DNA from: Verrucomicrobiia bacterium
GTDB lineage: Bacteria > Verrucomicrobiota > Verrucomicrobiia > Limisphaerales > JAEYXS01
DNA: 64,000 nucleotides
Direction: 5' to 3'
Assembly: GCA_036405135.1 (NCBI GenBank)
Contig: DASWYF010000022.1
Span: forward strand, 186,001 to 250,000
Of the stretch, positions 25,964 through 36,420 are shown in pieces. Numbering within the stretch: the first letter of the stretch is position 1; each line of letters begins with the position of its first letter. The position numbers were made by a program, and so were the translations under genes. Under the pieces are notes generated by a model. It ran no database searches and was not told where the DNA came from. It saw nothing but the letters and a program-made list of their open reading frames with translations.

Positions 25964-26890
25964 ATGAAAACCATCATTTCATTATTCATCGCCGTATCCT
26001 TGCTGTTCACAGCTGCCGGTGTGCGCGCAGCGGAGCCGCTCTCGGTGGCGGTGTTCGACTTCGAGGCAAAGGAAGACTTGGGCAAGGATCTGGGCGGCAA
26101 GGTGGCCACGCTTGTCAGCGCTTACCTCTCCGCAGACCCCAATGTCATCACCGTGGAACGTGCCGAATTGCAAAAGGTGTTGGGGGAACAGGAACTCGGC
26201 CTTTCTGGTAATGTTTCCTCCGCTACAGCGGCCAAGGTCGGCCAGTTGACCGGAGCCAAGGTTTTGGTCACCGGTCGCATCTTCACACTGGGGAATGAAG
26301 TGATGATGGTCTCCAAGATCATCAGTTCGGAAACCAGCCAGGTGCATGGTGACATCACCAAAGGCGCTTCGGTCAACGCCATCGACACCATGGCGCAAGA
26401 AGCGGCCAGGAAGATCGGTCTGGTCGTCAGCCAGAAGGCCGACACCTTGGTCGCCAAACCTGTCACGCACCAAGACCGCGTGGCGGCGCTCAAGGAAGCG
26501 CTCAAAGGCAAGAGGCTCCCGCTCATATCGGTGAAGATCGCCGAGCAGCATTACGGCGGACAGATCATCGATCCTGCTGCTGAAACAGAATTCGGTTTGC
26601 TGCTGCGTGAGAGCGGCTTCTCGATTGCGGATTCTACCAGCACGGCCAAGGTGGAGGTGGAACTGACCGGCGAGGCATTCAGCGAATTCGGCATGCGCAA
26701 AGGCAACCTGTATTCCTGCAAGGCCCGCGTAGAGATCAAGGTCGTGGAAAAAGGCACCGGCAAGATTTTGTGGACTGACCGCCAGACGAGTGTGGGCGTG
26801 GACATCGCCGAACGCACCGCCGCCAAAACGGCGCTCCAGAATGCCGCGGCACAACTGGCTGAACGCGTTCTGCCGAAGCTGGGCAAGTGA
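25964..26890 (+). CDS. Exported CsgG/LpoB-like lipoprotein-family protein without lipobox
   Basis: 308 residues from ATG 25964 (GGAATC eight bases upstream; an in-frame ATG at 25949 is less likely). Signal peptide TIISLFIAVSLLFTAAGVRAA, with no lipobox Cys. The mature protein begins with the CsgG/FlgO/LpoB-type fold: LSVAVFDFEAKEDLGKDLGG, VERAELQKVLGEQELGLSG, VGQLTGAKVLVTGRIF. The second half repeats a related pattern (VELTGEAFSEFG...KVVEKGTGKILWTDRQ). Proteins of this fold act in outer-membrane secretion or as peptidoglycan synthase activators; which applies here is unknown. The downstream 1635-residue protein carries the same fold. Confidence 0.8.
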   Translation: MKTIISLFIAVSLLFTAAGVRAAEPLSVAVFDFEAKEDLGKDLGGKVATLVSAYLSADPNVITVERAELQKVLGEQELGLSGNVSSATAAKVGQLTGAKVLVTGRIFTLGNEVMMVSKIISSETSQVHGDITKGASVNAIDTMAQEAARKIGLVVSQKADTLVAKPVTHQDRVAALKEALKGKRLPLISVKIAEQHYGGQIIDPAAETEFGLLLRESGFSIADSTSTAKVEVELTGEAFSEFGMRKGNLYSCKARVEIKVVEKGTGKILWTDRQTSVGVDIAERTAAKTALQNAAAQLAERVLPKLGK

Positions 26891-27021
26891 TGCGTGACCC
26901 ATCCCCCCTGCAACCTGAAGCCTGTGATAACCCCTGGACTGGTGCAAGTGCGGGAATGATGTGTGGCGGGTAATTCAGTCTGCATTGAAAGTGGTCGGAA
27001 GCGAGGCAAAGTGAAGGAAAA

Positions 27022-28683
27022 ATGAAGGACACTCGATTCAACGTCAGGCGCTGCAAGCGATACGCACTGGCATTATGGCTTATCTGCCAGCATTTGTCGT
27101 CCGGTTTCTGCGCCGAGCCGGTCGCAAGAATCACGCCGGTCATCCCGCTGATCGAGATCATCAAGCGCTGGCAGCCGTTAAATCTGGCGGAGGTGGTGGC
27201 GGCTGCGGAGAAGGGCGATCTCACCGCGCAGCATTATCTAGGCTACTATCACACGGAGGGTCTGGGGAAAAAGGCTGACCGGGAAGAGGGGATGCGTTGG
27301 TATCGAAAAGCGGCGGCAGCAGGGTTTCCCAATTCTCTGAACAATCTCGGAGTCCTTTATTTCAATGGCAACGGTGTGGAGAAGGATGAGGCCAAGGCGC
27401 TGGAATATTTTCGTCAGGCGGGCGAGCGCGGCATGTGGCGCTCGGTACGCCAGGCGGCGAACATCGTGGTGCGCCAGCCCGATGGGTTTCGTAAAAAAGA
27501 GGAGTTTCGGCAGAAGATCGAAAAAGCGGCATTGGCGGGAGACACGGAAGCGCAACTGCAATTGGGCTACTTCTATCTCAATCCTCCGGGCGGAGACGAT
27601 GTGAATGTCACCAGTGCCCTCAAAATGTTCAAGCAGGCGGCAGAGCTGGGGCATATGGAAGCTTTGACGGCGCTCGGCAATGTTTACATGGAAACCAGGG
27701 GCCACATCGATTATGCCCAGGCTATGAAGTGGCACCGGCTGGCGGCGGAGAAGGAACAGCCAGCTTCGGAACTGGCGGTGGGCTGGATGTATTTCCACGG
27801 CTACGGCGTGGAACGGAATGTGATCTTGGCGGTGGAATGGACGGAGCGGGGTGCACTGCGGAATCATCCTCAAGGATGGTATAATCTAGGCCGGTTCTTC
27901 TCTGGGGAAAGCCTGGCGAATCCGCCCAAAGATTTCATCCCGGACTATGTCAAAGCTCACGACTATCTGGAAAAGGGGATGAATGCGGGCCACATGCAAT
28001 CGGCCCAGCTTTTGGGGAAACTGATCTGGGAGGAGAAGATACCCTGGCGTGAAAAAGAAGAGGCCAAACCGTACTTCGAACTGGCAAAGAATGCCGGCAA
28101 TCGTGCTGCCCGTGAGTTTTTACAGCTTCGTGAAATGGACGAGGCTGCAAAGGGAAAGAATGAGGTGCAAGTCCTGAACAAGTTTGCGATCGAAGGAAAT
28201 ACTACGGCTCTAAGCCGTCTGGCGGAGTTGCATCGGGACGGTTCGCGCGTGAAGGCGGATCCCATAAAGGCCTATCGCTATGAAGCGGCGTTGCAGATGA
28301 ACGGCGTCGCTTCCTCGGAAAGCATACTGGCCCAGATGACGGGCTTTTCCCGCATCATGACTGCGGGGCCCGATGGCAAAGAAATCCGTAATGTGAGCCA
28401 GCGGGAAAAAGAATTTACGCCGGTTTATCAGGCTCTGACCAAGGCGTTGAAAAAGAATGACGGAGCTCATTTTTACGCGCTTGCCCGCCGGTATGTTGAT
28501 GGCAAGGAAATGCCGCAGGACCTGGAGGAAACTTGTTTTTGGCTGTATCTCGCCGCTTCGACGGGCAACTCCACGGCTAAAACAGAGGTCGCAGAGCTGG
28601 CGGGCAAACTGGACGAAAGCCAGCTCCAGAAGATGAAAGTATGGATCGGCTGGATGAGAGAATATCAGAATTTCATCCGATAA
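27022..28683 (+). CDS. Exported Sel1-repeat protein
   Basis: 553 residues. N-terminal signal-like segment (YALALWLICQHLSSGFCAEP), then Sel1-type helical repeats of 36 residues throughout: AQHYLGYYHTEGLGKKADREEGMRWYRKAAAAG (split here only as the pattern), LNNLGVLYFNGNGVEKDEAKALEYFRQAGERG and ELAVGWMYFHGYGVERNVILAVEWTERGA. Such solenoids bind other proteins. It is 130 bases after the CsgG-like gene and ten bases before the next, larger Sel1 gene, so the two Sel1 genes are co-transcribed. Probably periplasmic or surface located. Confidence 0.88.
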   Translation: MKDTRFNVRRCKRYALALWLICQHLSSGFCAEPVARITPVIPLIEIIKRWQPLNLAEVVAAAEKGDLTAQHYLGYYHTEGLGKKADREEGMRWYRKAAAAGFPNSLNNLGVLYFNGNGVEKDEAKALEYFRQAGERGMWRSVRQAANIVVRQPDGFRKKEEFRQKIEKAALAGDTEAQLQLGYFYLNPPGGDDVNVTSALKMFKQAAELGHMEALTALGNVYMETRGHIDYAQAMKWHRLAAEKEQPASELAVGWMYFHGYGVERNVILAVEWTERGALRNHPQGWYNLGRFFSGESLANPPKDFIPDYVKAHDYLEKGMNAGHMQSAQLLGKLIWEEKIPWREKEEAKPYFELAKNAGNRAAREFLQLREMDEAAKGKNEVQVLNKFAIEGNTTALSRLAELHRDGSRVKADPIKAYRYEAALQMNGVASSESILAQMTGFSRIMTAGPDGKEIRNVSQREKEFTPVYQALTKALKKNDGAHFYALARRYVDGKEMPQDLEETCFWLYLAASTGNSTAKTEVAELAGKLDESQLQKMKVWIGWMREYQNFIR

Positions 28684-28693
28684 GGAGCACGCC

Positions 28694-31600
28694 ATGCAGA
28701 AAAATAGAATGGCCGGAGTGGGTGAAGGACCGCTGAGGTGGCTGGGGATCTTTGGGATACTGTTTCTGACGTTGGTTGGCAGGGGCCATGGGCAAAACCA
28801 ACAGGCACCGCAAGCGTGGCAGCATCCTGCCCAGATCTTTTGGAATGACAAACCATTGGCGGAAGCCGAGGCGGCAGCGCGTTCCGGTGATGCGAAGGCC
28901 CAGTATTATCTGGCGTGGATCAACTGGTCTGGTGAACGGGGGCAGACGAATCATGCCGAGGCGTTTCATTGGTTTTATTCGGCGGCGACCAACGGTGTGG
29001 CGGAGGCACAACTAAAGATGGGGGTGCTTTGTGAGCGCGGGATCGGACGTCCGACAAATGTCGAGGAAGCGGGCAAGTGGTATCGGCTGGCGGCGCAGCA
29101 ATCCAATGTCGTGGCCCGGCTGCGGCTCGCCTATATAGAACGGGGCTCTGACTATCCAAACCGGGTGAAAGCCGTGGCGGATGAAGAGTATGGCCCCGCC
29201 TGTCATCAAATGACCGGCTGGTCTCGCGCTGACGAGGTGGCGGCGGTGTATTGCCTGAAGGCGGCGAACCAAGGGGTTGCCGATGCACAATATATGCTCT
29301 GCAACCGGCTGATGACGGGCCGGGGTATGGCCAAGGATATGACCGAGGCGTTCAAATGGCTGTCCCTTGCCGTGGCGGCGGGAGACCCGGCTGCGACCAG
29401 TTATCTAAAGGATGAACGTTCCATATTTTCCACGGCAGAGCAGGCGGAAGGGCAGCGGCGGGCCAATGCTTTTCGTCCGTTAGTGATCAAAAGCGAATGG
29501 GAGCATTCGGAACGTCTGTATCATGATGCTTCCCTTTCGTGGCCTGAAGCGGCGGGTGGGTTGGAGAGCCGCGCCAGGCGGGGAGATGCAGCAGCCCAAT
29601 ACCGGCTGGGAGTGATGCTTTGTCACCTTAGCCGTTTTGATGCTGCCAACAAGATCATCCGGCAGCCGGGTTCGAACCGCATGAATCCTGCGGCTGAATT
29701 CTCGGTGCGCGACAAGACGGCCTTGAAGTGGGTGTTGATGGCTGCATCACAAGATCATCTTGATGCCCTTTATCAGGCTGGGATCATGTATCTAAACGGT
29801 TTCGGAACTGTGACGGACTTTGTCGAGGCGCAGCGGTGGTTTCTAAAAGCGGCAAGCTTGGGACATCGTGATGCACAATATCAAGCCGCACGGCTGTTTG
29901 AGCGCTCAGTCACCAGCGGTACAGGATTCACCGAGGCTTTGCATTTGCATCGTGTAGCGGCAGCGGCCGGTCAGCCCGAGTCAACAGCATGGTTGAAGGA
30001 GTTCATCGCCTCCAGTTTTCCATCCGGTGCCACGGGAACGGTCGTCACAACATCAAGCGTAGTCACGAATGCCGATCAAACGGTCCGTGTGGCAATCGTC
30101 ACGACCGACCGTCGGTTGCAAGATATCGCGGATCTTCTGGGGGTATTCTGGAGCCGTCAACCCGGGGTGATGTTACTGGAGCGCGATCAGATCGAGCGGG
30201 TGCTGCGTGAGCAGGCACTCTCAGCCGGGCAGAAAGGGGCGAAAGTGCAATTGGGCCAGTTGCTCGGAGCGGATGGAGTGATCTTTTTGGACCTGATGCC
30301 AGAAGGTGCAAGCAACCGGCTCGGCATCCAGTTGGTGGCAACGAAGCCGGGCGTCATCGTAGCCCAGGCGGAGGAGTCATGGCCGGTGAAAAATCTGGAG
30401 GTGTGGGCAGGGTTGATGGCGGTACGGCAAGCAGCGTTCTTGCCGAAGTTGAGCGTTTCCAAGACATCCGCCGTGCCGCTTTCTCTTTTGAATTTCAATT
30501 CAGCGATCGCCACACCTGAAGGTGCCAAGTTTGAACGGATGTTCACCGAGCTGTTGCTGCGCCGCCTGATGCAGCAACCGGAGCTGTTCGTGCTGGAGCG
30601 CAAACGGCTCGAGAAACTGGCTGATGAGAAATTATATCAAAGGACAGATGAAACGTTCTGGAACGGCAGTCTGGTGCTGGATGGAACGATAGACCGTGAG
30701 GGCGTTCAGGCTGGCCAGATGACCTTGCATCTGCGAGTGACGCGGCCAGAGGGAAATCCCCAGGAGATTGCGTTAACTGCACCCCGGGAGGAACCGCTGA
30801 AATTAGTGGAAGCAGCCGCGGTGCAAATCGTGAAATCACTGGATGCCAATGCCAAATTGAAAGGCTGGGATCCGTTGGCGGAAGCAGTCCGGTATTTCGA
30901 TGAATCACGCTGGCAGATGGCGCATAATTCGCTGGTGGAATCGCAGCGTGCCGCCGAGACCGCGTGGGCCTTGGGATTCCGCTCCATGTCATTGGCAGAG
31001 ATGCGCATCGCCGCTTATGTGAAGGAACTGCCCGCCGACCCGGTGATCTATGAGGACCAATCCATAAAGAAGATGCCGCGACCGCCGATGCCGGTGGAAG
31101 CACAAGTAGACAAAGCAGTGCTCGCGGCCAGATATTATCTGGAGCAGGCGGCCAGGATGGGAACCAATGCGCCACCGGAAAATTGGGTGAAGCTGGGGGA
31201 GGCGGTTCTGCTCCGGACATCGACGCAACTGAGCTGGATACATCAACGAATGGTTCATGTGCGCGGCAAGATCGTCCGGCCTGAGTCGTTGCGGGAGATG
31301 AGCCGTGAGATGGCCGGTTACCTCGCCAAATATTCGGTACCCACGAGATTGGACAACGGCATCTCTTATGACTGGCTGGAGTTGCGCTATGGCATGTTGT
31401 GGGAAGAGGATGTGACAGCCGGGTTGAAACGTTACGATGACGCATTGTGTCGGGGCCAGTATCTGGCGGTGTCACTGTCTTCCTTGGGCCGGATGCCATA
31501 TATCCTGCCGATGCTTTCCTGGCAGGATCACTCGGCGGAAAATATGATGCGTCTGGAGAAAGAGTTTTTGGAACGGTGGGAGGGCAAAGATACATTGCTC

Positions 31601-33601
31601 GGCGGTTTGACGGTGCGATTGATGACGTTGAAGCGCAGTTCGCCGGAAAATTATGAGACCAAGTTCCGCGAGTTATTGGGTTTTCTAGGTGAGAACCAGC
31701 ATGATTTCGGAGCCGATGTGACGAGCTACATGGAGAATTTGCCATCGTTGGTGGACATGCTCTCCCGCCAGATCGGCTACAACACTCCGCTCCGGAGAAA
31801 GTATGATGGGGAGTTCAAGCCGGCATTGAATGCGAAACTGGTGCCTGTGCTGGCGCAGGTGCGGGAGCAAAGAAACATCGTCCAGGTCAAGCAACTGGCG
31901 GCCCGGATGGACCGGGCGGCTGAAACGGGGGAAGCGATCGATGCCAGCGCGATTCATGGGACCATGATGTTGGGATGGAACGAGACGGCTGCGAAGCTGA
32001 TACTGCCTTCGCTTCTGCGTTATGAAGCCGCGATTCCTCCCGGAAACGTTTTTGCAGGATTCGTGCGTGGAAGAGTGGGCGAGGTGTTCCGAAAGATCGG
32101 CGAGACTGTGCCTCCATCTCCGCGAGTAGTGGCCAAAGCAAGCCCACCCCCCGTGCCGTCACTCAAACCACCACAGCAAAACACGATTCCAGAAGAGGAA
32201 GTGGAGATAGACATCAAACTGCCGACAGCACCCAAACCCCGGACCCCGCAAGCCCCGCTGGTATTGAATCTTGAGGAATCGGTCAAACTGCTGCCATCGC
32301 GGGATGAATTAGGTTTTGCACAATCAGTGTTTGTGGCCGGTTGCATGGTAGCAGGGGATCATTTCTGGGCGGAGGTATGGAACACCGCTTACAGCGCCGG
32401 GCGGATGTCTTCGAAAGGAGAACTGATCTCCTACAACCTGCGTGACAGAAGCAAACGTGTCTACAGCATGCCCGAGGGATTCCGGTCCAAACAGCCAAGT
32501 TATTCTTATTACTACAACGGTGATCAGGGGTTTGTAGTGAAGGAAGGCAAGGTGCTGTATCTGGATGATGACACAGTGTGGGAACTCGGGGTGGTCAAGG
32601 GAGAATGGAGCAAGACCGCGTGGAAACTGCCATCGCGAAGCCGGTTGCACAGTGCGCATGACCGCCTGTTCGTATCCGCTCCGGAAAGCATCTCGGAATT
32701 GCTGGCAGATGGCAGTGTGCGTGTGCTGGCGAGCAATCGGCGTCGTCCAGCGTTCACACCATTGGATGAGACGTTGCAATTGAACCGTGCCTTGATGATG
32801 GCGAGCGGAGAGGACGGATTGCGGATCATCGTCGGCGGCAAGGTGGTGGACTATCTGCTAGATCGCAACCGCTGGCGGTCAGTCGGAGTAGTGCCTGAAT
32901 CCGGTATGTGGCGCACCGAGATATGTGGCCAGGGAATGCTGTTTTCCCGGTCCAGCCAGTTCGGTTATGCCCCGTCAATCCATGCGTTATTGCCCGATCA
33001 AACGGAGATCATTCCGCTCGTGGCAGCACAAAATTATGCGGCTGATACTTGCCGGTGGATCTTTCCTTCAGAACTGAAGGCGGATGACCAATTTTTCCAT
33101 TATCACCGTGCCTTGGCCGTGGAGACGGATTCTTTGTGGTGCTGGTATCATCCATCCAGTCCACCGGGCAAGCCTGCCGCCACTGTGCGTGAAGAGCATC
33201 GGCTGGTGTTTTTCAAAAAAGGCGTGCAACAACCGCTGGTGGCGCAGCTCCGCTATCATCCGAAGGACACAGTTCCATCGGAAAGTCTTAGTTCTCCGCC
33301 AGTCCTTTTCGCCACTGGCACTCATCTGGCACTGCTTCATCGGGAGTCTGGCCGGATGTGGTGGCTGAAGAAATCGGTCGTAGAATCCCGGTCGGAGGAC
33401 CATGTCAAAGGTGAACTGGCGGCGCAGAAGGAACGGTTGGATTATTTGACGAAGAGGCTGAGCTACTGGCGGCAGGTGAGTGACATGAACGGGAACAGGA
33501 ATGGCAAGTTGGAGCCGGATGAGTATGCGCTGATGCAATTGAGCCAGGGTTACAAGCAGGACCTTATCGAGATAGAAAAGCTCGCGCAGGCGAGCAAGTG
33601 A
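28694..33601 (+). CDS. Giant exported Sel1/CsgG-like/propeller-like protein
   Basis: 1635 residues. Signal peptide about residues 1-33. Sel1 repeats fill about 45-440 (AQYYLAWINWSGERGQTNHAEAFHWF as the type unit). A CsgG-like domain begins near 460 (TVRVAIVTTDRRLQDIADLLG, VMLLERDQIERVLREQ, LGQLLGADGVIFLDL), and a second half-copy follows near 595 (FERMFTELLLRRLMQQPELFVLERKRLEKL, split). A helical region then runs to about 1140, a Pro-rich linker to about 1195, and a beta-rich, propeller-like part (about 1200-1575). It ends in a coiled coil holding an EF-hand-like loop NGNRNGKLEPDE near residue 1600. It combines modules found separately in the two preceding genes. Role unknown, probably an envelope scaffold. 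Confidence 0.82.
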   Translation: MQKNRMAGVGEGPLRWLGIFGILFLTLVGRGHGQNQQAPQAWQHPAQIFWNDKPLAEAEAAARSGDAKAQYYLAWINWSGERGQTNHAEAFHWFYSAATNGVAEAQLKMGVLCERGIGRPTNVEEAGKWYRLAAQQSNVVARLRLAYIERGSDYPNRVKAVADEEYGPACHQMTGWSRADEVAAVYCLKAANQGVADAQYMLCNRLMTGRGMAKDMTEAFKWLSLAVAAGDPAATSYLKDERSIFSTAEQAEGQRRANAFRPLVIKSEWEHSERLYHDASLSWPEAAGGLESRARRGDAAAQYRLGVMLCHLSRFDAANKIIRQPGSNRMNPAAEFSVRDKTALKWVLMAASQDHLDALYQAGIMYLNGFGTVTDFVEAQRWFLKAASLGHRDAQYQAARLFERSVTSGTGFTEALHLHRVAAAAGQPESTAWLKEFIASSFPSGATGTVVTTSSVVTNADQTVRVAIVTTDRRLQDIADLLGVFWSRQPGVMLLERDQIERVLREQALSAGQKGAKVQLGQLLGADGVIFLDLMPEGASNRLGIQLVATKPGVIVAQAEESWPVKNLEVWAGLMAVRQAAFLPKLSVSKTSAVPLSLLNFNSAIATPEGAKFERMFTELLLRRLMQQPELFVLERKRLEKLADEKLYQRTDETFWNGSLVLDGTIDREGVQAGQMTLHLRVTRPEGNPQEIALTAPREEPLKLVEAAAVQIVKSLDANAKLKGWDPLAEAVRYFDESRWQMAHNSLVESQRAAETAWALGFRSMSLAEMRIAAYVKELPADPVIYEDQSIKKMPRPPMPVEAQVDKAVLAARYYLEQAARMGTNAPPENWVKLGEAVLLRTSTQLSWIHQRMVHVRGKIVRPESLREMSREMAGYLAKYSVPTRLDNGISYDWLELRYGMLWEEDVTAGLKRYDDALCRGQYLAVSLSSLGRMPYILPMLSWQDHSAENMMRLEKEFLERWEGKDTLLGGLTVRLMTLKRSSPENYETKFRELLGFLGENQHDFGADVTSYMENLPSLVDMLSRQIGYNTPLRRKYDGEFKPALNAKLVPVLAQVREQRNIVQVKQLAARMDRAAETGEAIDASAIHGTMMLGWNETAAKLILPSLLRYEAAIPPGNVFAGFVRGRVGEVFRKIGETVPPSPRVVAKASPPPVPSLKPPQQNTIPEEEVEIDIKLPTAPKPRTPQAPLVLNLEESVKLLPSRDELGFAQSVFVAGCMVAGDHFWAEVWNTAYSAGRMSSKGELISYNLRDRSKRVYSMPEGFRSKQPSYSYYYNGDQGFVVKEGKVLYLDDDTVWELGVVKGEWSKTAWKLPSRSRLHSAHDRLFVSAPESISELLADGSVRVLASNRRRPAFTPLDETLQLNRALMMASGEDGLRIIVGGKVVDYLLDRNRWRSVGVVPESGMWRTEICGQGMLFSRSSQFGYAPSIHALLPDQTEIIPLVAAQNYAADTCRWIFPSELKADDQFFHYHRALAVETDSLWCWYHPSSPPGKPAATVREEHRLVFFKKGVQQPLVAQLRYHPKDTVPSESLSSPPVLFATGTHLALLHRESGRMWWLKKSVVESRSEDHVKGELAAQKERLDYLTKRLSYWRQVSDMNGNRNGKLEPDEYALMQLSQGYKQDLIEIEKLAQASK

Positions 33602-33652
33602 TGCCTCTTCTGGCTCGACGTTCTCAAGGCCAGCCGATATTAAAGGCCAGTC

Positions 33653-34756
33653 ATGATGTCGTTTTTCAAACGATTTGCCGGCAAGGGGGAGGAACCAACG
33701 TTCAAGACGAGGGTGAAGAATTTTTGGAAATGGTATGCGAGTGTTGCTGACCGGTATTACGCCGTTTGTGAAACTAAGCAGGGTACCACCCCGATTGCGG
33801 AAGAAGTGAGCAGCAAAGTAAATGAATTGATCCCCGGCTTTGCATGGGTTTTTGGACCAGGAGCCGAAGGCAAAGGGCATTCTTTTACGGTGTCAGGCGA
33901 GGGAGACATCCATAAGCAGTTTTTGACTGAATACTGGCGCACGCAGGCGCCTGAGTTGAAAGGCTGGACCTTTTATGCGTCACGTCAGGCTTCGCCTGAG
34001 CCGTTCGGTTGGAGAATGAAAACGGGTGGCAAGGAGTTCGATCCCAAGGAATTCTGGCTTGAGCCAAATCTGAACCATGATGACAAAAAAATAGATGTCT
34101 CCATTTGGCATCCGCTCTTCGATGTTTTGTCTGAAAAGGAACGCTGGCACGTGCTGTTTCTAATGCTGGATGAGGTGCTGGGAGAATTTGGCACGCAGAA
34201 CTGGATCGGTGAAATCGCTTTCTCAGACAATCGATTGAAGGAGGCCATGCCTATTGCGGAACTCTGCTTGTTTATCCAAAAAGTTGAAAGGGAGCATGAG
34301 TGGAAGAAGTGTTCGCCGGTGGAATCGTGGAGCAGTTATCAACGTGAGGCTGGCGGAGATTATCCTCGCGGTGATATTTTTGCCGGCTCCACACGAAATT
34401 TGATATTATTAAACGAGCACTGGTCGGCAGGTGACGAGATGGAGAATCCCTTGCCAAACACGGGAGCTGATTTTGTGTTTGTACAGTTTGACCGGGCCAT
34501 ATTGTCTGCGGGAAATGAGGTGGATGAACGTGGTCGATTTGAGGATGCCGCCATTTAGGCATTGGCTGCGGAGGATAGCGGGATATCTATTGGCGGGGCG
34601 ATGGGGGAGCAGTATGCGTATATGGATTTCCTGCTATTCGATGGTGAGCGCAGTTTGGATACGCTTTCCAAGAGCTTACTGATAGCGGGATTGCCCAAGG
34701 GAAGCCGGATCGAGTTCTTTGCGAAGGAGAAGCGGAAGCAGGCAAGGACGCTTTGA
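33653..34756 (+). pseudogene. Hypothetical protein gene interrupted by an in-frame amber codon
   Basis: Not recognised by family. The first part codes 301 residues (MMSFFKRFAGKGEEPTFKTR...GRFEDAAI) and stops at TAG 34556-34558. The same frame continues without another stop for 65 more codons (ALAAEDSGISIGGAMGEQYA...KRKQARTL) to TGA at 34754-34756. The continuation reads as genuine protein ([22 protein letters not shown]). A single C-to-T change (CAG to TAG) would explain this, so it is a recent nonsense mutation, a sequencing error, or a readthrough site. The product would be a soluble 367-residue cytoplasmic protein. Confidence 0.7.
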
Positions 34757-34809
34757 AGGTTGCGGCTCCTCGTTTGACCGCAGGAGGTCTGTCCTCTAGT
34801 GTGGGCGCG

Positions 34810-35991
34810 ATGAAATATCGTCGCTTTGGTCGGACGGAACTGGCGATGCCTGTCATCTCGTGTGGCGGGATGCGGTATCAGTTCAAGTGGCAGGATGTGA
34901 AGCCGCAGGATATCCCGGCGGAGAACCAGAGGAATCTGGAGGCGACGATTCATCGCGCGTTGGAGTTGGGCATCAATCACATCGAGACGGCGCGGCATTA
35001 TGGGACATCGGAGATGCAACTTGGCGATGTCCTGCCGAAGCTGCCGCGCAGCAAGATCATCGTGCAGACGAAGGTGCCCCCGCGGGCGAATCCCAAGGAG
35101 TTTTTGGCAGAGTTCGAGAAGTCCATGGCGTATCTGAAGCTGGATCATGTCGATCTACTGTCGCTGCATGGGATCAATAATCGCGAGTTGTTGGAGTTTT
35201 CGTTGAAGAAGAATGGGTGTCTGGCGGTGGCGAAGGAGATTCAGAAGCAGGGGCGGGCGAAACATATCGGGTTCTCCACGCATGCGACGCCGGATGTGAT
35301 CGTGGATGCGATCAATTGCGGGGAGTTCGATTACGTGAACCTGCATTGGTATTTCGTGAATGACCTGAACTGGAAGGCGGTGCAGGCGGCGACGAAGCAC
35401 GATATGGGCGTCTTCATCATCAGCCCGAATGACAAGGGCGGGAAGCTGTATGCGCCGCCGCCGAAGCTGGTGCAGATGTGCGCGCCGCTGACACCGATGC
35501 AGTTCAACAGCCTCTACTGTCTGGCGCGGACGGAGGTGCATACGCTGAGCTGCGGCGCGGCAAGGCCATCGGACTTCGATGACCATATCCAGATGCTGGA
35601 TCATTACGACAAGGCGGCGGAGGTGATTGCGCCGATCGAGAAGAAGTTGCGCGCGGAACTGGAGCGGGTGCATGGGGCGGATTGGTGTGCGCGGTGGTCC
35701 GAAGAGTTGCCGGAATATTTCGAGGTGCCGGGTGATATCAATGTGCTGGAGATCCTGCGCCTGTGGACTTACGCGAAGGCGCTGGATATCACGGGCTGGG
35801 GGAAGATGCGTTACAACTTGCTGGGGCAGGGGGACCATTGGTTCCCGGGGAATACGGCGGCGGAGTTTTCGGATACAGTGATGAAGCCGGTGCTGGCGAA
35901 GAGTCCGTTTGCGGAGAAGATTCCCGGAGTTTTAAGGGAGGCGCATGAGATGTTGTTTGAGGCGCCGGTGAAGCGGTTGAGCCAGAGTTAG
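34810..35991 (+). CDS. Aldo/keto reductase, long C-terminal extension
   Basis: 393 residues from ATG 34810 ([17 protein letters not shown]). The N-terminal barrel shows all family residues: Asp-less variant [12 protein letters not shown] with Tyr, the catalytic Lys in IIVQTKVPP, and His in [22 protein letters not shown]-type spacing ([16 protein letters not shown]) is normal. The C-terminal region from about residue 230 differs from classical reductases, with conserved cysteines and tryptophans ([19 protein letters not shown]), as in the long aldo/keto reductases annotated as oxidoreductases in Planctomycetes and Verrucomicrobia. NAD(P)H-dependent reduction is likely; substrate unknown. Starts 54 bases after the broken gene. 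Confidence 0.87.
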   Translation: MKYRRFGRTELAMPVISCGGMRYQFKWQDVKPQDIPAENQRNLEATIHRALELGINHIETARHYGTSEMQLGDVLPKLPRSKIIVQTKVPPRANPKEFLAEFEKSMAYLKLDHVDLLSLHGINNRELLEFSLKKNGCLAVAKEIQKQGRAKHIGFSTHATPDVIVDAINCGEFDYVNLHWYFVNDLNWKAVQAATKHDMGVFIISPNDKGGKLYAPPPKLVQMCAPLTPMQFNSLYCLARTEVHTLSCGAARPSDFDDHIQMLDHYDKAAEVIAPIEKKLRAELERVHGADWCARWSEELPEYFEVPGDINVLEILRLWTYAKALDITGWGKMRYNLLGQGDHWFPGNTAAEFSDTVMKPVLAKSPFAEKIPGVLREAHEMLFEAPVKRLSQS

Positions 35992-36081
35992 GGCGTTGGT
36001 TTCGAGTTTTGGGTTTCTGGTTTCGGGTCGGGCAGCCTATGGGGAATGCGGATGGGGTGAGTATTTTGAGAGCCTCAGGTT

Positions 36082-36420
36082 ATGAGGAAACTAAAATTTA
36101 AATACGTCTTCTGCATCATATGCGGTTTGCTTTTGCTGTTTGTGCTGAGGGAGTGGTTGAAGCCTGAGAGATACAAAGTTGGTATGACCTGGGCGGAGGT
36201 TGAGCCTTTGATGCCTGAACCGTATAAGAAGCACAGATATGGCATCGATTATGAAAAGGAACCCACACAACGGCAACTGATGGAAGATGCTGTCTACCAT
36301 GTTCACGAAGAGAGGGAAGGGGTAGTGCTTGTGTTTAATCACTATGACAAGATTATCAGCACAGAGAGGGTGAAGTATCTGGGGGTTGATCTGGTGAAGC
36401 TCAAGATGCTCTTTAATTAG
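36082..36420 (+). CDS. Small single-TM protein with BamE/SmpA-like motif
   Basis: 112 residues. An N-terminal basic stretch and one hydrophobic segment (YVFCIICGLLLLFVL, residues 8-22) suggest a signal anchor. The following part carries KVGMTWAEVEPLM, which resembles the GMSxxEVxxLLG motif of BamE/SmpA-like small exported proteins. The rest is a short beta-rich module (GVVLVFNHYDKIISTERV). Function unknown; a hairpin with a short T run directly downstream (36436-36460) fits transcription of it as a single gene. Confidence 0.72.
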   Translation: MRKLKFKYVFCIICGLLLLFVLREWLKPERYKVGMTWAEVEPLMPEPYKKHRYGIDYEKEPTQRQLMEDAVYHVHEEREGVVLVFNHYDKIISTERVKYLGVDLVKLKMLFN

